Below are positions 1 to 6,205 of a DNA stretch of 10,887 bases, one piece after another; positions within the stretch are counted from its first letter, which is position 1, and each line of letters starts with the position of its first letter. The notes under the pieces are model-generated. The model made no database searches. It saw only the letters and a list, made by a program, of their open reading frames with translations, and was not told where the DNA came from. The DNA comes from JACQNR01 sp049515175 (GTDB lineage Bacteria; Acidobacteriota; Terriglobia; UBA7540): contig JBEKUI010000158.1 in assembly GCA_049515175.1 (NCBI GenBank), positions 1 through 10,887 on the forward strand, in the 5' to 3' direction. Made by a program: the position numbers and the translations under genes.

Positions 1-211
1 GTCCGACCCGCTTGCACGCGTCAGAATTCGTCTTGTAATCCACATGCGTCCGCAGGATGAAGACCGCTTCCGGGTGCTGTTCCACAAACGGATGCACACC
101 AAAATATCCGGACGGTTTCGACGCGGCGGCAAAAATGGAAGCCCGGCCGATGGAACCCAGGCTGCCACACAGCAATGACGAAGACTTAAGAAAATCCCTT
201 CGACTGAACAT
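1..211 (-). CDS. Tat-exported protein, N-terminal part (DUF362-like); runs off left edge
   Basis: The reading frame starts at ATG 211-209 and stays open to the window edge, giving about 70 residues. The N-terminus MFSRRDFLKSSSLL is a textbook twin-arginine signal (SRRDFLK) followed by a small/hydrophobic stretch and an 'FAAA' cleavage-like segment near residue 30, so the folded protein should be exported through the Tat system. The mature start 'GYFGVHPFVEQHPEAVF' followed by 'TNSDACKRVG' resembles DUF362-type Tat proteins common in Verrucomicrobiota; these often carry Fe-S clusters further on, which cannot be checked here. A strong ribosome binding site (GGAAAGGAAGGG) ends about 5 bases before the ATG and decides the start. 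The gene begins only 52 bases downstream of the broken kinase remnant and may have lost its original upstream region. The Tat signal is certain; the family assignment is moderate. Confidence 0.8.
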   Translation of the reverse strand, partial: MFSRRDFLKSSSLLCGSLGSIGRASIFAAASKPSGYFGVHPFVEQHPEAVFILRTHVDYKTNSDACKRVG

Positions 212-263
212 ATAGACCCTTCCTTTCCAATGTCACGTCACTCCTCTTTGTGCCACTCGATGA

Positions 264-867
264 CTCGCCAGCGACCTGCTCCGGCGACATGTAGGCAACA
301 GTGCCCATCACTACGCCCGGGCTGGTCAGGTGTTCTTCCGGCAGTCGCGGTCGGCAAAGCTGAGGCCTCCACTGCTTCCGCTGCCCGCTTAAGCTTTGGG
401 GCCAGTTTCGCCAGCCCAAAGTCCAGAATCTTGGCCTGGCCACGTTCCGCCACGAAAAGGTTCGCCGGCTTGATGTCACGATGCACGATGCCCTTCTCGT
501 GCGCGGCCTCCAGAACGTCAACGGACTGAATCGCCAACTCCAGCACCTCCCCGACTTTCAGAGGCTTGCCTTGGATGCGATGCTTGAGCGTCTGGCCCTC
601 CAGGCACTCCATCACAATGAACGGCTGGCCTTCATGCTCGTCAATGTCGTAAATGGTGCAGATGTTTGGACGGTTGAGCGCGGAAGCAGCCTGCGCTTCA
701 CGTTGAAACCGTTCCAGGGCTTGTCGGTCTTTGGAGAGTTCTTCAGGCAGGAATTTCAAGGCGACGTTGCGCTTGAGCTTGGTGTCCGCGGCCTTGTACA
801 CCACGCCCCTGCCGCCCCCACCGACCTTCTCCAGGATGCGGTAGTGGGAAATAGTCTTGCCAACCAT
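264..867 (-). pseudogene. Ser/Thr protein kinase remnant, frameshifted and truncated
   Basis: The frame reads like the N-terminus of the intact kinase at 1216-3489: MVGKTISHYRILEK, a glycine loop GGGGRGVVYKA, the VALK lysine, the catalytic IVHRDIKPAN and the metal-binding ILDFGLAKL. One extra base near 339 shifts the frame. Removing it joins '..PTATA' to 'EEHLTSPGVVMGTVAYMSPE', the expected activation segment with its SPE motif. Similarity ends at VAGE (264) and the frame then runs into unrelated sequence to a stop at 186, so subdomains IX-XI and any regulatory C-terminus are missing. An ATG at 894 is in frame, but the start at 867 matches the intact paralogue and lies inside the promoter-proximal region, so it is preferred. 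Methionine of the usual GGGGMG loop is arginine here. Without the C-lobe it cannot be an active kinase. Confidence 0.85.
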
Positions 868-892
868 GGCGAGGGTCCCGCCTTTGCTGGCC

Positions 893-921
893 ATCTTAGG
901 GCGCGTTTGCAGCTAAGTCAA
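893..921 (-). promoter_or_regulatory. candidate sigma-70-like promoter of the kinase remnant
   Basis: TTGACT (921-916) and TAAGAT (898-893) are 17 bp apart on the minus strand. The -35 lies in GCGTTGACTT, the same ten bases that carry the -35 of the intact kinase at 3560-3565. Transcription would start near 886, which favours the internal ATG at 867 over the ATG at 894. Inference from sequence only. Confidence 0.4.
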
Positions 922-1215
922 CGCCGCAGGTCTAACGGGAGGAGTTCAAGGAGGGAAGGGGCTACCCGCTCCTCCCCGGGGGTGTCAGACAGCGACTGTC
1001 TTGATGCGGCAGTACTGGGGCAAATCCGTCCATGAACTGGTGGAAGGTATCGGCAGCAGTCACCTCACTGACGATGACATCGATCCGAAGGTATTAACTT
1101 TGGTTTCCTCCATCGTCACCGTTGTTTTTCCCAAAACCCGGTCCCCGGCTGTCGGGACCGGCGACAGGCGCACAACGGGAGGCGCCGGGACGCATGCAAG
1201 CCCGAGATGCCATTT
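895..1215. other. intergenic stretch of 321 bases between the two kinase genes
   Basis: No convincing gene. It holds the candidate promoter described above, an 8-bp GGGAGGAG/CTCCTCCC inverted repeat (937-944 with 969-976) and a small AGACAG-CGA-CTGTCT hairpin (about 986-1000). On the minus strand a stretch at about 1085-960 reads IDVIVSEVTAADTFHQFMDG, which has protein-like composition but no start codon and an in-frame stop just upstream. It may be the scrap of a lost gene; I do not recognise the family. Confidence 0.4.
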
Positions 1216-3489
1216 TCATACCTCGAAGGCCCGCTGCTTCTCGCGGGCGCGCTCGATCAGCGCTTCGAAGCGCGGGTCGCCGCGCAGCATCGCCAGGAAC
1301 GGGTCGATCGTCGAGAAGAAACGGTGGTTCACGAACCCGAGGTCGATCGAATTTGCCAGCCAGTGCAACGCCTCTTCCGTCATGCCGCAGTGGCTGCACG
1401 CAGCGGCGAGCCACCACGAGAACTCCTTATCCAGCCTGGCAAGGTCCCTGTGGGCTTGACTGCCCAGGAGCTGGACCGCCGCATCTGTGTCTCTGCGAAA
1501 CAGTGCCCTGAGTGCAGCCGACAACATCGACAGGGCGGGCGCGCCGGCGTCGACAACCTGGCCGAAGAGATTGCAGGCCTCACCCATGCGTCCCGCGTAG
1601 ACTGAAAAGATGGCCAAGAAGAAAGTCTTGATGGGCGCCTCAGCTCTCAAGTCGACAGGATCCCGCCATCTTCTCAGCGCGGTCTCGAAGTCTCCGTCCA
1701 GCAGCGCCACCCACGCGTGGCTCCACCGGCAAAACCAGAGCAGCGGATCGACTGAGACTGCCTCCGCCGCGTACCGCCGCGCTTCGGCCATCTTACCCAC
1801 CTCGGAGCACCGCCAGGCGAGGAAACAGAGGGTTTCGCCACTCACCTGCAATTCGTTGGCGCGCCGGAGGTCACGAATGGCCCGCACCATGTCGCCTCTC
1901 CGGGACTCGATGGCGCCCAACGCTCGAAACGCCGTCGCCGTCTCCGGATCGAGCTCCAGCGCCTTTTTTGCCCACGACTCTCCACAGCTCAGGGACTCCT
2001 CGTCGCGATGGATGCCCTGATCGTGACAGAGGAACTCGATCTCGGCGAGCAACGAGAAGAGAAGTGCATTGGGACCGACTATCTCGAGAGCCTGCCGGGC
2101 AAGCTGGGCTGCGTGATCCAGCGCACTTTCCGTGCCCCGGTACGCCTCCTGATGAGCGCGCAGGTACAAATCGAATGCCCTGGTGTCCGGGATCATGCGG
2201 GCAGCGAGGCGCTGCTTCTCGTTGGCCGTCAGCGTCAGCCTCAACGCATCCACGATGGAACCGGAGACTCTTTCCTGGATCGCGAAGACATCGTCCAGAG
2301 TCCCGCTGTACTTCTCCGCCCAAACGTGGGTGTCACTGGGGGCGTCGATGAGCTGCGCGGTGATTCGCAGGGTGTTGCCCGCACGCCGGACGCTCCCCTC
2401 AAGCACATAGCGAACGCTGAGCTCCCGGGCGATCGTCGGCACATCCTTCTTCGAGCCCTTCAGCAGCATCGCTGACGTCCGAGAGATCACGCGCAAGGTT
2501 CGTACCTTCGAGAGGTCGGCAATCAGCTCCTCGGTCAGGCCGTCGGCGAAGAACGCGTTCTCGGGGTCGGGGCTCAGGTTCTCGAAGGGAAGCACGACGA
2601 TGGACTTGGTCGGCGGCCCGACCGGCGGCCGCTCGGTGACAAGCGTCTCCGCGACAGTACTCAAGGCAAGGGCAAGATCATGGGCCGAGGAGAGACGGTC
2701 CTCCGGACGCTTCTCCAGGCTCCGGCGAACAATTTCATCGAGCCCCGGAGGGATGCCGCTGCCGGGGCCACCCATCGGTGCGGGGTCCTTGCTGAGGACC
2801 GCTGCGATAGTGTCTGCGACTGTTTCGCCTGCAAACGCCCGCCGCCCCGACAGCATCTCGTACAGCACGCACCCGAACGCGAAGATGTCTGCCCGATGGT
2901 CCACCGGCCGGCCGCGGAGTTGCTCGGGAGACATGTATCCCACTGTCCCGACCGCCGTGCCGGCTTCGGTTGCTTCGGCAACTGTGGCCGTCTCTGCCAA
3001 CTCATCAGCACTCCTCGGTCCCCCCAGCTTTGCGATCCCAAAGTCCAGGATCTTCGCTTGGCCACGCTGGGTCACGAAAATGTTCGCGGGCTTGATGTCC
3101 CGATGGATGATGCCCTTGGCGTGCGCCGCCTCCAGTGCATCTGCGATCTGGATCGCAAGGTCCAGCGCTTCCTCGGTCCTGAATGGCCGGGTGGCAATGC
3201 GGTGCTTCAGCGTTTGGCCTTCCAGCAGCTCCATCGCAATAAAGGGCTGGCCGTCGTGCTCGCCGATTTCGTGGATCGTGCAGATGTCGGGGTGATTGAG
3301 TGCCGCCGCTGCGCGCGCCTCGCGCTTGAAGCGCTCGAGTTCCTGGGGGTCGCGGGCCAGTGCTTCCGGAAGGAACTTCAGGGCAACAAGTCGGCCGAGG
3401 GACGTGTCCTCAGCCTTATAGACCACACCCATGCCGCCGCCACCCAGCTTTTCGAGGATGCGGTAGTGGGACACGGTCTGGCCAATCAT
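1216..3489 (-). CDS. Ser/Thr protein kinase with FlgO/TolB-like domain and C-terminal helical repeats
   Basis: 757 residues, complete. The kinase domain covers about residues 8-275: glycine loop LGGGGMGVVYKA (15-26), Lys38 in VALK, Glu57 in the alpha-C helix, catalytic HRDIKPAN (129-136, Asp131), DFG (149-151), MSPE (186-189), Asp201 and Arg265, so all residues needed for phosphotransfer are present. Residues about 296-420 (SIVVLPFENLSPDPENAFF, then VRYVLEGSVRRAGNTLRITAQL) match the FlgO/TolB N-terminal-like domain often found between kinases or adenylate cyclases and TPRs. Residues 430-757 are alanine-rich helical, TPR-like repeats and end in a GDPRFEALIERARE tail. No transmembrane helix follows the kinase domain, unlike many PknB-type proteins, so it is probably cytosolic with the repeats as partner-binding surface. 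The start matches the conserved MIGQTVSHYRILEK; there is no strong ribosome site. Targets are unknown. Confidence 0.95.
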   Translation of the reverse strand: MIGQTVSHYRILEKLGGGGMGVVYKAEDTSLGRLVALKFLPEALARDPQELERFKREARAAAALNHPDICTIHEIGEHDGQPFIAMELLEGQTLKHRIATRPFRTEEALDLAIQIADALEAAHAKGIIHRDIKPANIFVTQRGQAKILDFGIAKLGGPRSADELAETATVAEATEAGTAVGTVGYMSPEQLRGRPVDHRADIFAFGCVLYEMLSGRRAFAGETVADTIAAVLSKDPAPMGGPGSGIPPGLDEIVRRSLEKRPEDRLSSAHDLALALSTVAETLVTERPPVGPPTKSIVVLPFENLSPDPENAFFADGLTEELIADLSKVRTLRVISRTSAMLLKGSKKDVPTIARELSVRYVLEGSVRRAGNTLRITAQLIDAPSDTHVWAEKYSGTLDDVFAIQERVSGSIVDALRLTLTANEKQRLAARMIPDTRAFDLYLRAHQEAYRGTESALDHAAQLARQALEIVGPNALLFSLLAEIEFLCHDQGIHRDEESLSCGESWAKKALELDPETATAFRALGAIESRRGDMVRAIRDLRRANELQVSGETLCFLAWRCSEVGKMAEARRYAAEAVSVDPLLWFCRWSHAWVALLDGDFETALRRWRDPVDLRAEAPIKTFFLAIFSVYAGRMGEACNLFGQVVDAGAPALSMLSAALRALFRRDTDAAVQLLGSQAHRDLARLDKEFSWWLAAACSHCGMTEEALHWLANSIDLGFVNHRFFSTIDPFLAMLRGDPRFEALIERAREKQRAFEV

Positions 3490-3536
3490 GGCAGGATGGC
3501 CCAGGAATGGTTCGCGAGGTCGCTTCGGTGAAAGGC

Positions 3537-3565
3537 AGGATACGCCGCGTATATCGGCAAGTCAA
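3537..3565 (-). promoter_or_regulatory. candidate promoter of the intact kinase gene
   Basis: TTGACT (3565-3560) and TATCCT (3542-3537) are separated by exactly 17 bp, with a predicted transcript start near 3530 and a leader of about 40 bases. The -35 lies in GCGTTGACTT, shared with the kinase remnant's upstream region, and begins only 9 bases after the stop codon of the upstream kinase-tail remnant. A prediction from hexamer match and spacing. Confidence 0.5.
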
Positions 3566-3574
3566 CGCGGAAGG

Positions 3575-3655
3575 CTACGGCAGGAAGTTCATGCGGCGCA
3601 GGAGGTCCTGGAAGCGCGGGTCGGAGCGGAGGTGAAACAGGCCGAGTCCGTAGCT
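3575..3655 (-). pseudogene. C-terminal tail of a lost TPR-kinase paralogue
   Basis: Read on the minus strand this ends in HLRSDPRFQDLLRRMNFLP and a TAG stop at 3577-3575. That is the characteristic last segment of TPR-kinase proteins of this type (compare GDPRFEALIERARE in the intact kinase). Before it, HERGGRSYGLGLF looks like a decayed 'YEERSxWLVFL' repeat end. Nothing else of the protein remains; the sequence immediately upstream is the 3' end of the EF-hand gene. The remnant happens to be in frame with that gene's TAG stop (3709-3707), so readthrough would add 43 residues, but this is most likely accidental. A second copy of the same tail lies at 5922-5981. Confidence 0.75.
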
Positions 3656-3706
3656 TCGCCCACCCCGCTCATGAGTCTCGTTTGCGCTGAAGTCGAACAG
3701 GACCGA

Positions 3707-4804
3707 CTACGGTAAATAGAAGCCTGCCGTGCCCTCTCCGAATTCGACCATATTCTGGCCGTGGAGTTCTTCCTGTGATTCCACTTCGAGCTTCACCTCG
3801 TGACGGACGCCGCGCTTGGGTCGGGGGTCCGCAGGAATCTGCGCCAGGTACTGCACTTGCCAGGACCCGTCCCCCTCGGCCTCTGGGATTTGGTTGAACT
3901 GGAGGATGCGTTGGGGCTGGCCATCCAGCCAAACCTTGACGTTCTCCGCCTTAAGTTCCGGACCGAGGGCGGTCGGTGAGGCTCTCAAGCCTCGTTGAAG
4001 GCTCTTCATTTCTTCTTCGTTCAGGACGCCATCTCCATTGGCGTCAAATTTGTGGGCGCGGGAGATGGATGAAGGCCGAAAGAGAATCCAAAGCGTTGGA
4101 GGCCCACCATGGATCGGAAACGCGCGAATGCCGTAGAGTTCCAGGCGACCGACGTGGAACACTTCTTCGCGATCTCGCGTCAGGTCGTAGTCCCACGCCC
4201 AGCGCTCGGCCGAGTCGTAAACATAGCCCGTTCCATTGGCGCAAAGGGCGGAGTAAATGCGAGCCGGGACGAGGGCATCAAACGTGCCATCGTCCCCTAC
4301 CGGAATGTACAGTTCGCCCGGCGACCCCCAGCCCACCGGAATCAGGTAGATGTAGCTTGAGTGCCAGGGGCCTTGGCGATACTCTACCCGCCCGCGAAAT
4401 CTCGACCAAGTCAGTGGCGCATGACCCTTGACGATAGCGGGACCGGCCACCGACATTTCCCACTCGACGCTCTCTGCCTTGGGGAAACATTGTGGCAGTT
4501 GGATTTCTTTCTCAAACCAGCCATCCTCAACCTTTACGTTGAGAAGGCCTCGATGCATCACTGTTCTGCCTCCTTCAATTCGGTAGGCGAGCGAGATTTC
4601 GCCATTCTCGAAGCCCCGGCCATCCAGTGCCAGAGTTGGCTTGAGCGGAAGCGTGTCCGGGGGCTTGTTGTAGGGATACTTCAGGACGATGGCATCCGCA
4701 GTGGGATTGTAAAGATAGGCGCGAATAACCGGCTCAGCAAGTGCCTCAGACCCCAGACACAAGCTCGCCGCCAGTCCGCACCATATGATGAAGTGTCTTC
4801 TCAT
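3707..4804 (-). CDS. secreted EF-hand calcium-binding protein of unknown function
   Basis: 365 residues. Residues 1-23 form a Sec signal peptide (MRRHFIIWCGLAASLCLGSE, cleavage expected after ALA), so it should be periplasmic or extracellular. A single canonical EF-hand loop DANGDGVLNEEE covers residues 254-265, with all calcium-ligand positions filled (Asp254, Asn256, Asp258, Glu265) inside a helix-loop-helix. The rest is beta-rich with many aromatic residues and two alternating patches of charged surface; I recognise no catalytic family. The start is fixed by GAGAAGG six bases before the ATG. Upstream lies copy C of the repeated promoter module (4868-5042), with predicted transcript start near 4873 and a leader of about 69 bases. 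It could be a matrix or cell-surface protein stabilised by calcium; that is inference. The gene appears monocistronic. Confidence 0.9.
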   Translation of the reverse strand: MRRHFIIWCGLAASLCLGSEALAEPVIRAYLYNPTADAIVLKYPYNKPPDTLPLKPTLALDGRGFENGEISLAYRIEGGRTVMHRGLLNVKVEDGWFEKEIQLPQCFPKAESVEWEMSVAGPAIVKGHAPLTWSRFRGRVEYRQGPWHSSYIYLIPVGWGSPGELYIPVGDDGTFDALVPARIYSALCANGTGYVYDSAERWAWDYDLTRDREEVFHVGRLELYGIRAFPIHGGPPTLWILFRPSSISRAHKFDANGDGVLNEEEMKSLQRGLRASPTALGPELKAENVKVWLDGQPQRILQFNQIPEAEGDGSWQVQYLAQIPADPRPKRGVRHEVKLEVESQEELHGQNMVEFGEGTAGFYLP

Positions 4805-4867
4805 GGCGTACCTTCTCGGGGAAGTTGTTTCCCACAGGTTAACCAGAATTTCCTTTTTTTGACTTTC

Positions 4868-5042
4868 CGGGCGATTGATAATGTACTCATGACCGCCTCA
4901 GTATGCAACGCTCCAGTCTGGTCCCGAGTCCAAAGTCTTTTCGGCGGCCACGAGAAAATCCCAAAAGCCCAGAACCTACGCCTTTCCAGCCCATTCCTCC
5001 GACAGTTTTCCCGGCGGGATGGTGCCGCGATTCTTCGTAGCA
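4868..5042 (-). repeat. repeated upstream module, copy C
   Basis: In gene orientation it starts near CTACGAAGAATCGCGGC (5042 downward), passes GGAAAACTGTCGGAGGAA and CTGGGCTTTTGGGATTTTC, and ends with the GGCGGTC-bearing promoter core and GTACATTATCAATCGCCCGG. It aligns with copies B (5440-5645) and A (7270-7497) but is about 20 bases shorter in the middle. It begins in the short gap after the DUF3096 gene and ends 64 bases before the EF-hand start codon. A perfect 12-bp palindrome GTTTGATCAAAC lies just outside it at 5106-5117. Confidence 0.7.
4880..4908 (-). promoter_or_regulatory. promoter core, copy C (EF-hand gene)
   Basis: TTGCAT (4908-4903), a 17-bp spacer containing GGCGGTC, and TACATT (4885-4880), then ATCAATCGCCCGG. 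The hexamers, the 17-bp spacing and the spacer heptamer recur at copies B and A, which gives much more support than a single match would. Confidence 0.6.
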
Positions 5043-5153
5043 TGCTTCCAAAGGGCCGCCGCGTGAGATGGCTCTCCGCTAGGAGCAGCCAATAACATCG
5101 GGCGTGTTTGATCAAACGTATGCCGGTTTTCAACAGCCGCTGCTGCAAGCTGG

Positions 5154-5390
5154 TCAGCGACCGAAGAGCCCAAGCAGCCCAACCAGGATTAGGTAAGAGC
5201 CTACGATATATCTGAGGAGCCGGGGGAAAATCAGAATCAAGATGCCTGCGGCCAGAGAAACAATCGGCGAAAGCGAAGTGTAGCGCAGCGTTAAGGCGCC
5301 TAGGAACGCCGTGCCCCTGGTCTGCGCGAGAGCCGTGGTGGTCAACAAGCTGAATAGCACTATGGAGACAACGCCTTCTTTGAGTTTCAA
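5154..5390 (-). CDS. small DUF3096-like membrane protein with export signal
   Basis: 78 residues, starting at TTG 5390-5388. The start is chosen because a perfect AGGAGGT (5402-5396) lies five bases upstream; no ATG or GTG in frame is as well placed. Residues 8-22 (VSIVLFSLLTTTALA) form a signal-like hydrophobic segment. Residues about 40-56 (LSPIVSLAAGILILIFP) and 58-76 (LLRYIVGSYLILVGLLGLF) are two membrane helices with the pattern of DUF3096, a family of tiny inner-membrane proteins without known function. The family's core is usually only about 50 residues; the N-terminal signal-like extension is extra. The gene has its own upstream module (copy B, 5440-5645) with predicted transcript start near 5453. 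A longer open frame extends upstream to 5744, but it crosses the module and is not needed. Confidence 0.8.
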   Translation of the reverse strand: MKLKEGVVSIVLFSLLTTTALAQTRGTAFLGALTLRYTSLSPIVSLAAGILILIFPRLLRYIVGSYLILVGLLGLFGR

Positions 5391-5439
5391 TCCACACCTC
5401 CTGTTATGAAGAGAGCGTCCTAAACTGAGATGTCTTTTT

Positions 5440-5645
5440 TCGATTCTCGACCGGCCGGTAACATACACCCGACCGCCTCTGAATGGAAGGTCCAGTCGAG
5501 TTTTCGGTGCGGGGTGCTTCCACAGACCACGGAAGGGGCCAGTTTTAGCTCTCCCAAGAATCCCAAAGCCCGGAGCTCCCGATTTTCCGACTGGTTCCTT
5601 CGCACTTTTCCTTCCTGCCTCCTCCGTCGCAATCTGTCGGTAGTC
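5440..5645 (-). repeat. repeated upstream module, copy B
   Basis: In gene orientation it starts near CTACCGACAGATTGCGAC, continues through GGAGGCAGGAAGGAAAAGTG and CCGGGCTTTGGGATTCTTGG, and ends in the promoter core and ACCGGCCGGTCGAGAATCG. The ends and the GGAAAAGTG and TTTGGGATT blocks align with copies A and C; middle sequences differ by substitutions and small indels. It ends about 50 bases before the TTG start of the DUF3096 gene. Confidence 0.75.
5460..5488 (-). promoter_or_regulatory. promoter core, copy B (DUF3096 gene)
   Basis: TTCCAT (5488-5483), a 17-bp spacer with GGCGGTC, TATGTT (5465-5460), then ACCGGCCGGTCGAG. Same spacing and spacer heptamer as at 4880-4908 and 7445-7473. Confidence 0.6.
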
Positions 5646-5921
5646 AATTGGATTAATCAGGCAGGGTGAGAAGAAGGCACTGGCTCTAGTCGCTAGAAGC
5701 CTCGGTCCGTTTTCTTGGAAAATTGCATGTCGGCCCTTTTCCACCTAACCACCCGCCGCCGGGGTGCCTCACGCTGGAAAATCGAAAGGGGTGCCGGGGG
5801 GAGGGGACGAATGCTCCCCCCACGTCGGAAAACTGCGAACCTCGGTGCGCGATGAACCTGAAATACAGTTTTGGACTTGACGGTCCCCACGCCCTGTCGG
5901 GCTCTCGTGCGCCGGTGAGGC
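5646..5921. other. intergenic stretch of 276 bases with a strong G/C hairpin
   Basis: No gene is convincing here. A perfect 8-bp hairpin GGGGGGAG (5796-5803) / CTCCCCCC (5814-5821) with a ten-base loop is the main feature; no T-run follows on either strand, so it is not a standard intrinsic terminator. A minus-strand open frame at 5890-5693 is arginine-rich, low in other signals and probably fortuitous. Confidence 0.4.
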
Positions 5922-5981
5922 TTACGGCGGGAAATTTATGCGCGGCAGGAGGTCCTGGAAGCGCCGGTCGGAGCGCAGGAG
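5922..5981 (-). pseudogene. second C-terminal tail of a lost TPR-kinase paralogue
   Basis: The minus strand reads LLRSDRRFQDLLPRINFPP followed by a TAA stop at 5924-5922. It is the same tail as at 3575-3655, and the DNA of the two copies is clearly alignable over about 60 bases. The usual DPRF motif is DRRF and LLRRM is LLPRI, signs of decay. Upstream (to 6003) the frame gives only a few further residues before a stop. It is the fourth trace of this kinase family in the window. Confidence 0.7.
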
Positions 5982-6027
5982 GCGCGTGGCGAGTGCCTGC
6001 CTCTATTGGTCCACGTTCTCCGTGTCA

Positions 6028-6058
6028 GTCCTGTGAACCCGGTATGGGTTCACAGGAC
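6028..6058. repeat. perfect 13-bp inverted repeat (hairpin)
   Basis: GTCCTGTGAACCC (6028-6040), loop GGTAT, GGGTTCACAGGAC (6046-6058). All 13 pairs are Watson-Crick. It lies downstream of the tRNA-like gene on its strand (73 bases beyond the CCA) but lacks a T-tract on either side, so a factor-independent terminator is unlikely. A mobile-element end, recombination site or processing structure is possible. Confidence 0.7.
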
Positions 6059-6130
6059 GCTTAGTCACTACCATCATTTCTGTGGATGATTCAGACTGAA
6101 GCACTACCTCTCGGTCTTGACCTGATCGAT

Positions 6131-6205
6131 TGGTCCGGCGGGCAGGGGATGAACCTGCATTTCCGATCACAGGGACCGCCGTCCTGGCTGTTAGACGACC
6201 GCCGT
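6131..6205 (-). tRNA. tRNA-Gln(CUG)-like gene, degenerate
   Basis: 75 bases fold as a tRNA: acceptor ACGGCGG with CCGCCGG (6 of 7 pairs, A1-G72 mismatched), U8, D stem GTCT/GGAC (4 pairs), anticodon stem GCGGT/ATCGG (4 of 5), loop CCCTGTG, short variable region AAAT, T stem GCAGG/CCTGC (5 of 5) with loop TTCATCC, discriminator A and an encoded CCA. The layout TCGTCTAAC...GGAC is typical of tRNA-Gln/Glu. The anticodon read by position is CUG (Gln). Against a working tRNA: position 33 is C instead of the near-universal U, position 37 is U rather than a purine, and the D loop lacks the GG pair. It may be a decaying tRNA, an element-borne variant or an attachment-site copy. It starts directly after the DUF488 stop codon. 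Confidence 0.6.

Noticed and set aside
1001..1459. Plus-strand frame across the kinase intergenic region and 3' end
   Set aside because: Its second half is the antisense of the kinase C-terminus and it has no ribosome site.
2680..3531. Long plus-strand open frames opposite the intact kinase (also 2600-3295, 2008-2475)
   Set aside because: They mirror the kinase codons on the other strand, have no domain-like sequence, and the minus-strand frame carries every kinase motif.
3575..3709. Stop-codon readthrough from the EF-hand protein into the kinase tail
   Set aside because: The frame is shared, but no readthrough context is evident and the tail belongs to an unrelated family.
4801..5397. 198-residue minus-strand frame overlapping the DUF3096 gene and module C
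   Set aside because: Composition is Arg/Leu/Trp-rich without domains; the overlapping frame has a perfect ribosome site and membrane helices.
6028..6058. Intrinsic terminator for the tRNA-like gene
   Set aside because: No T-run on either side of the hairpin.
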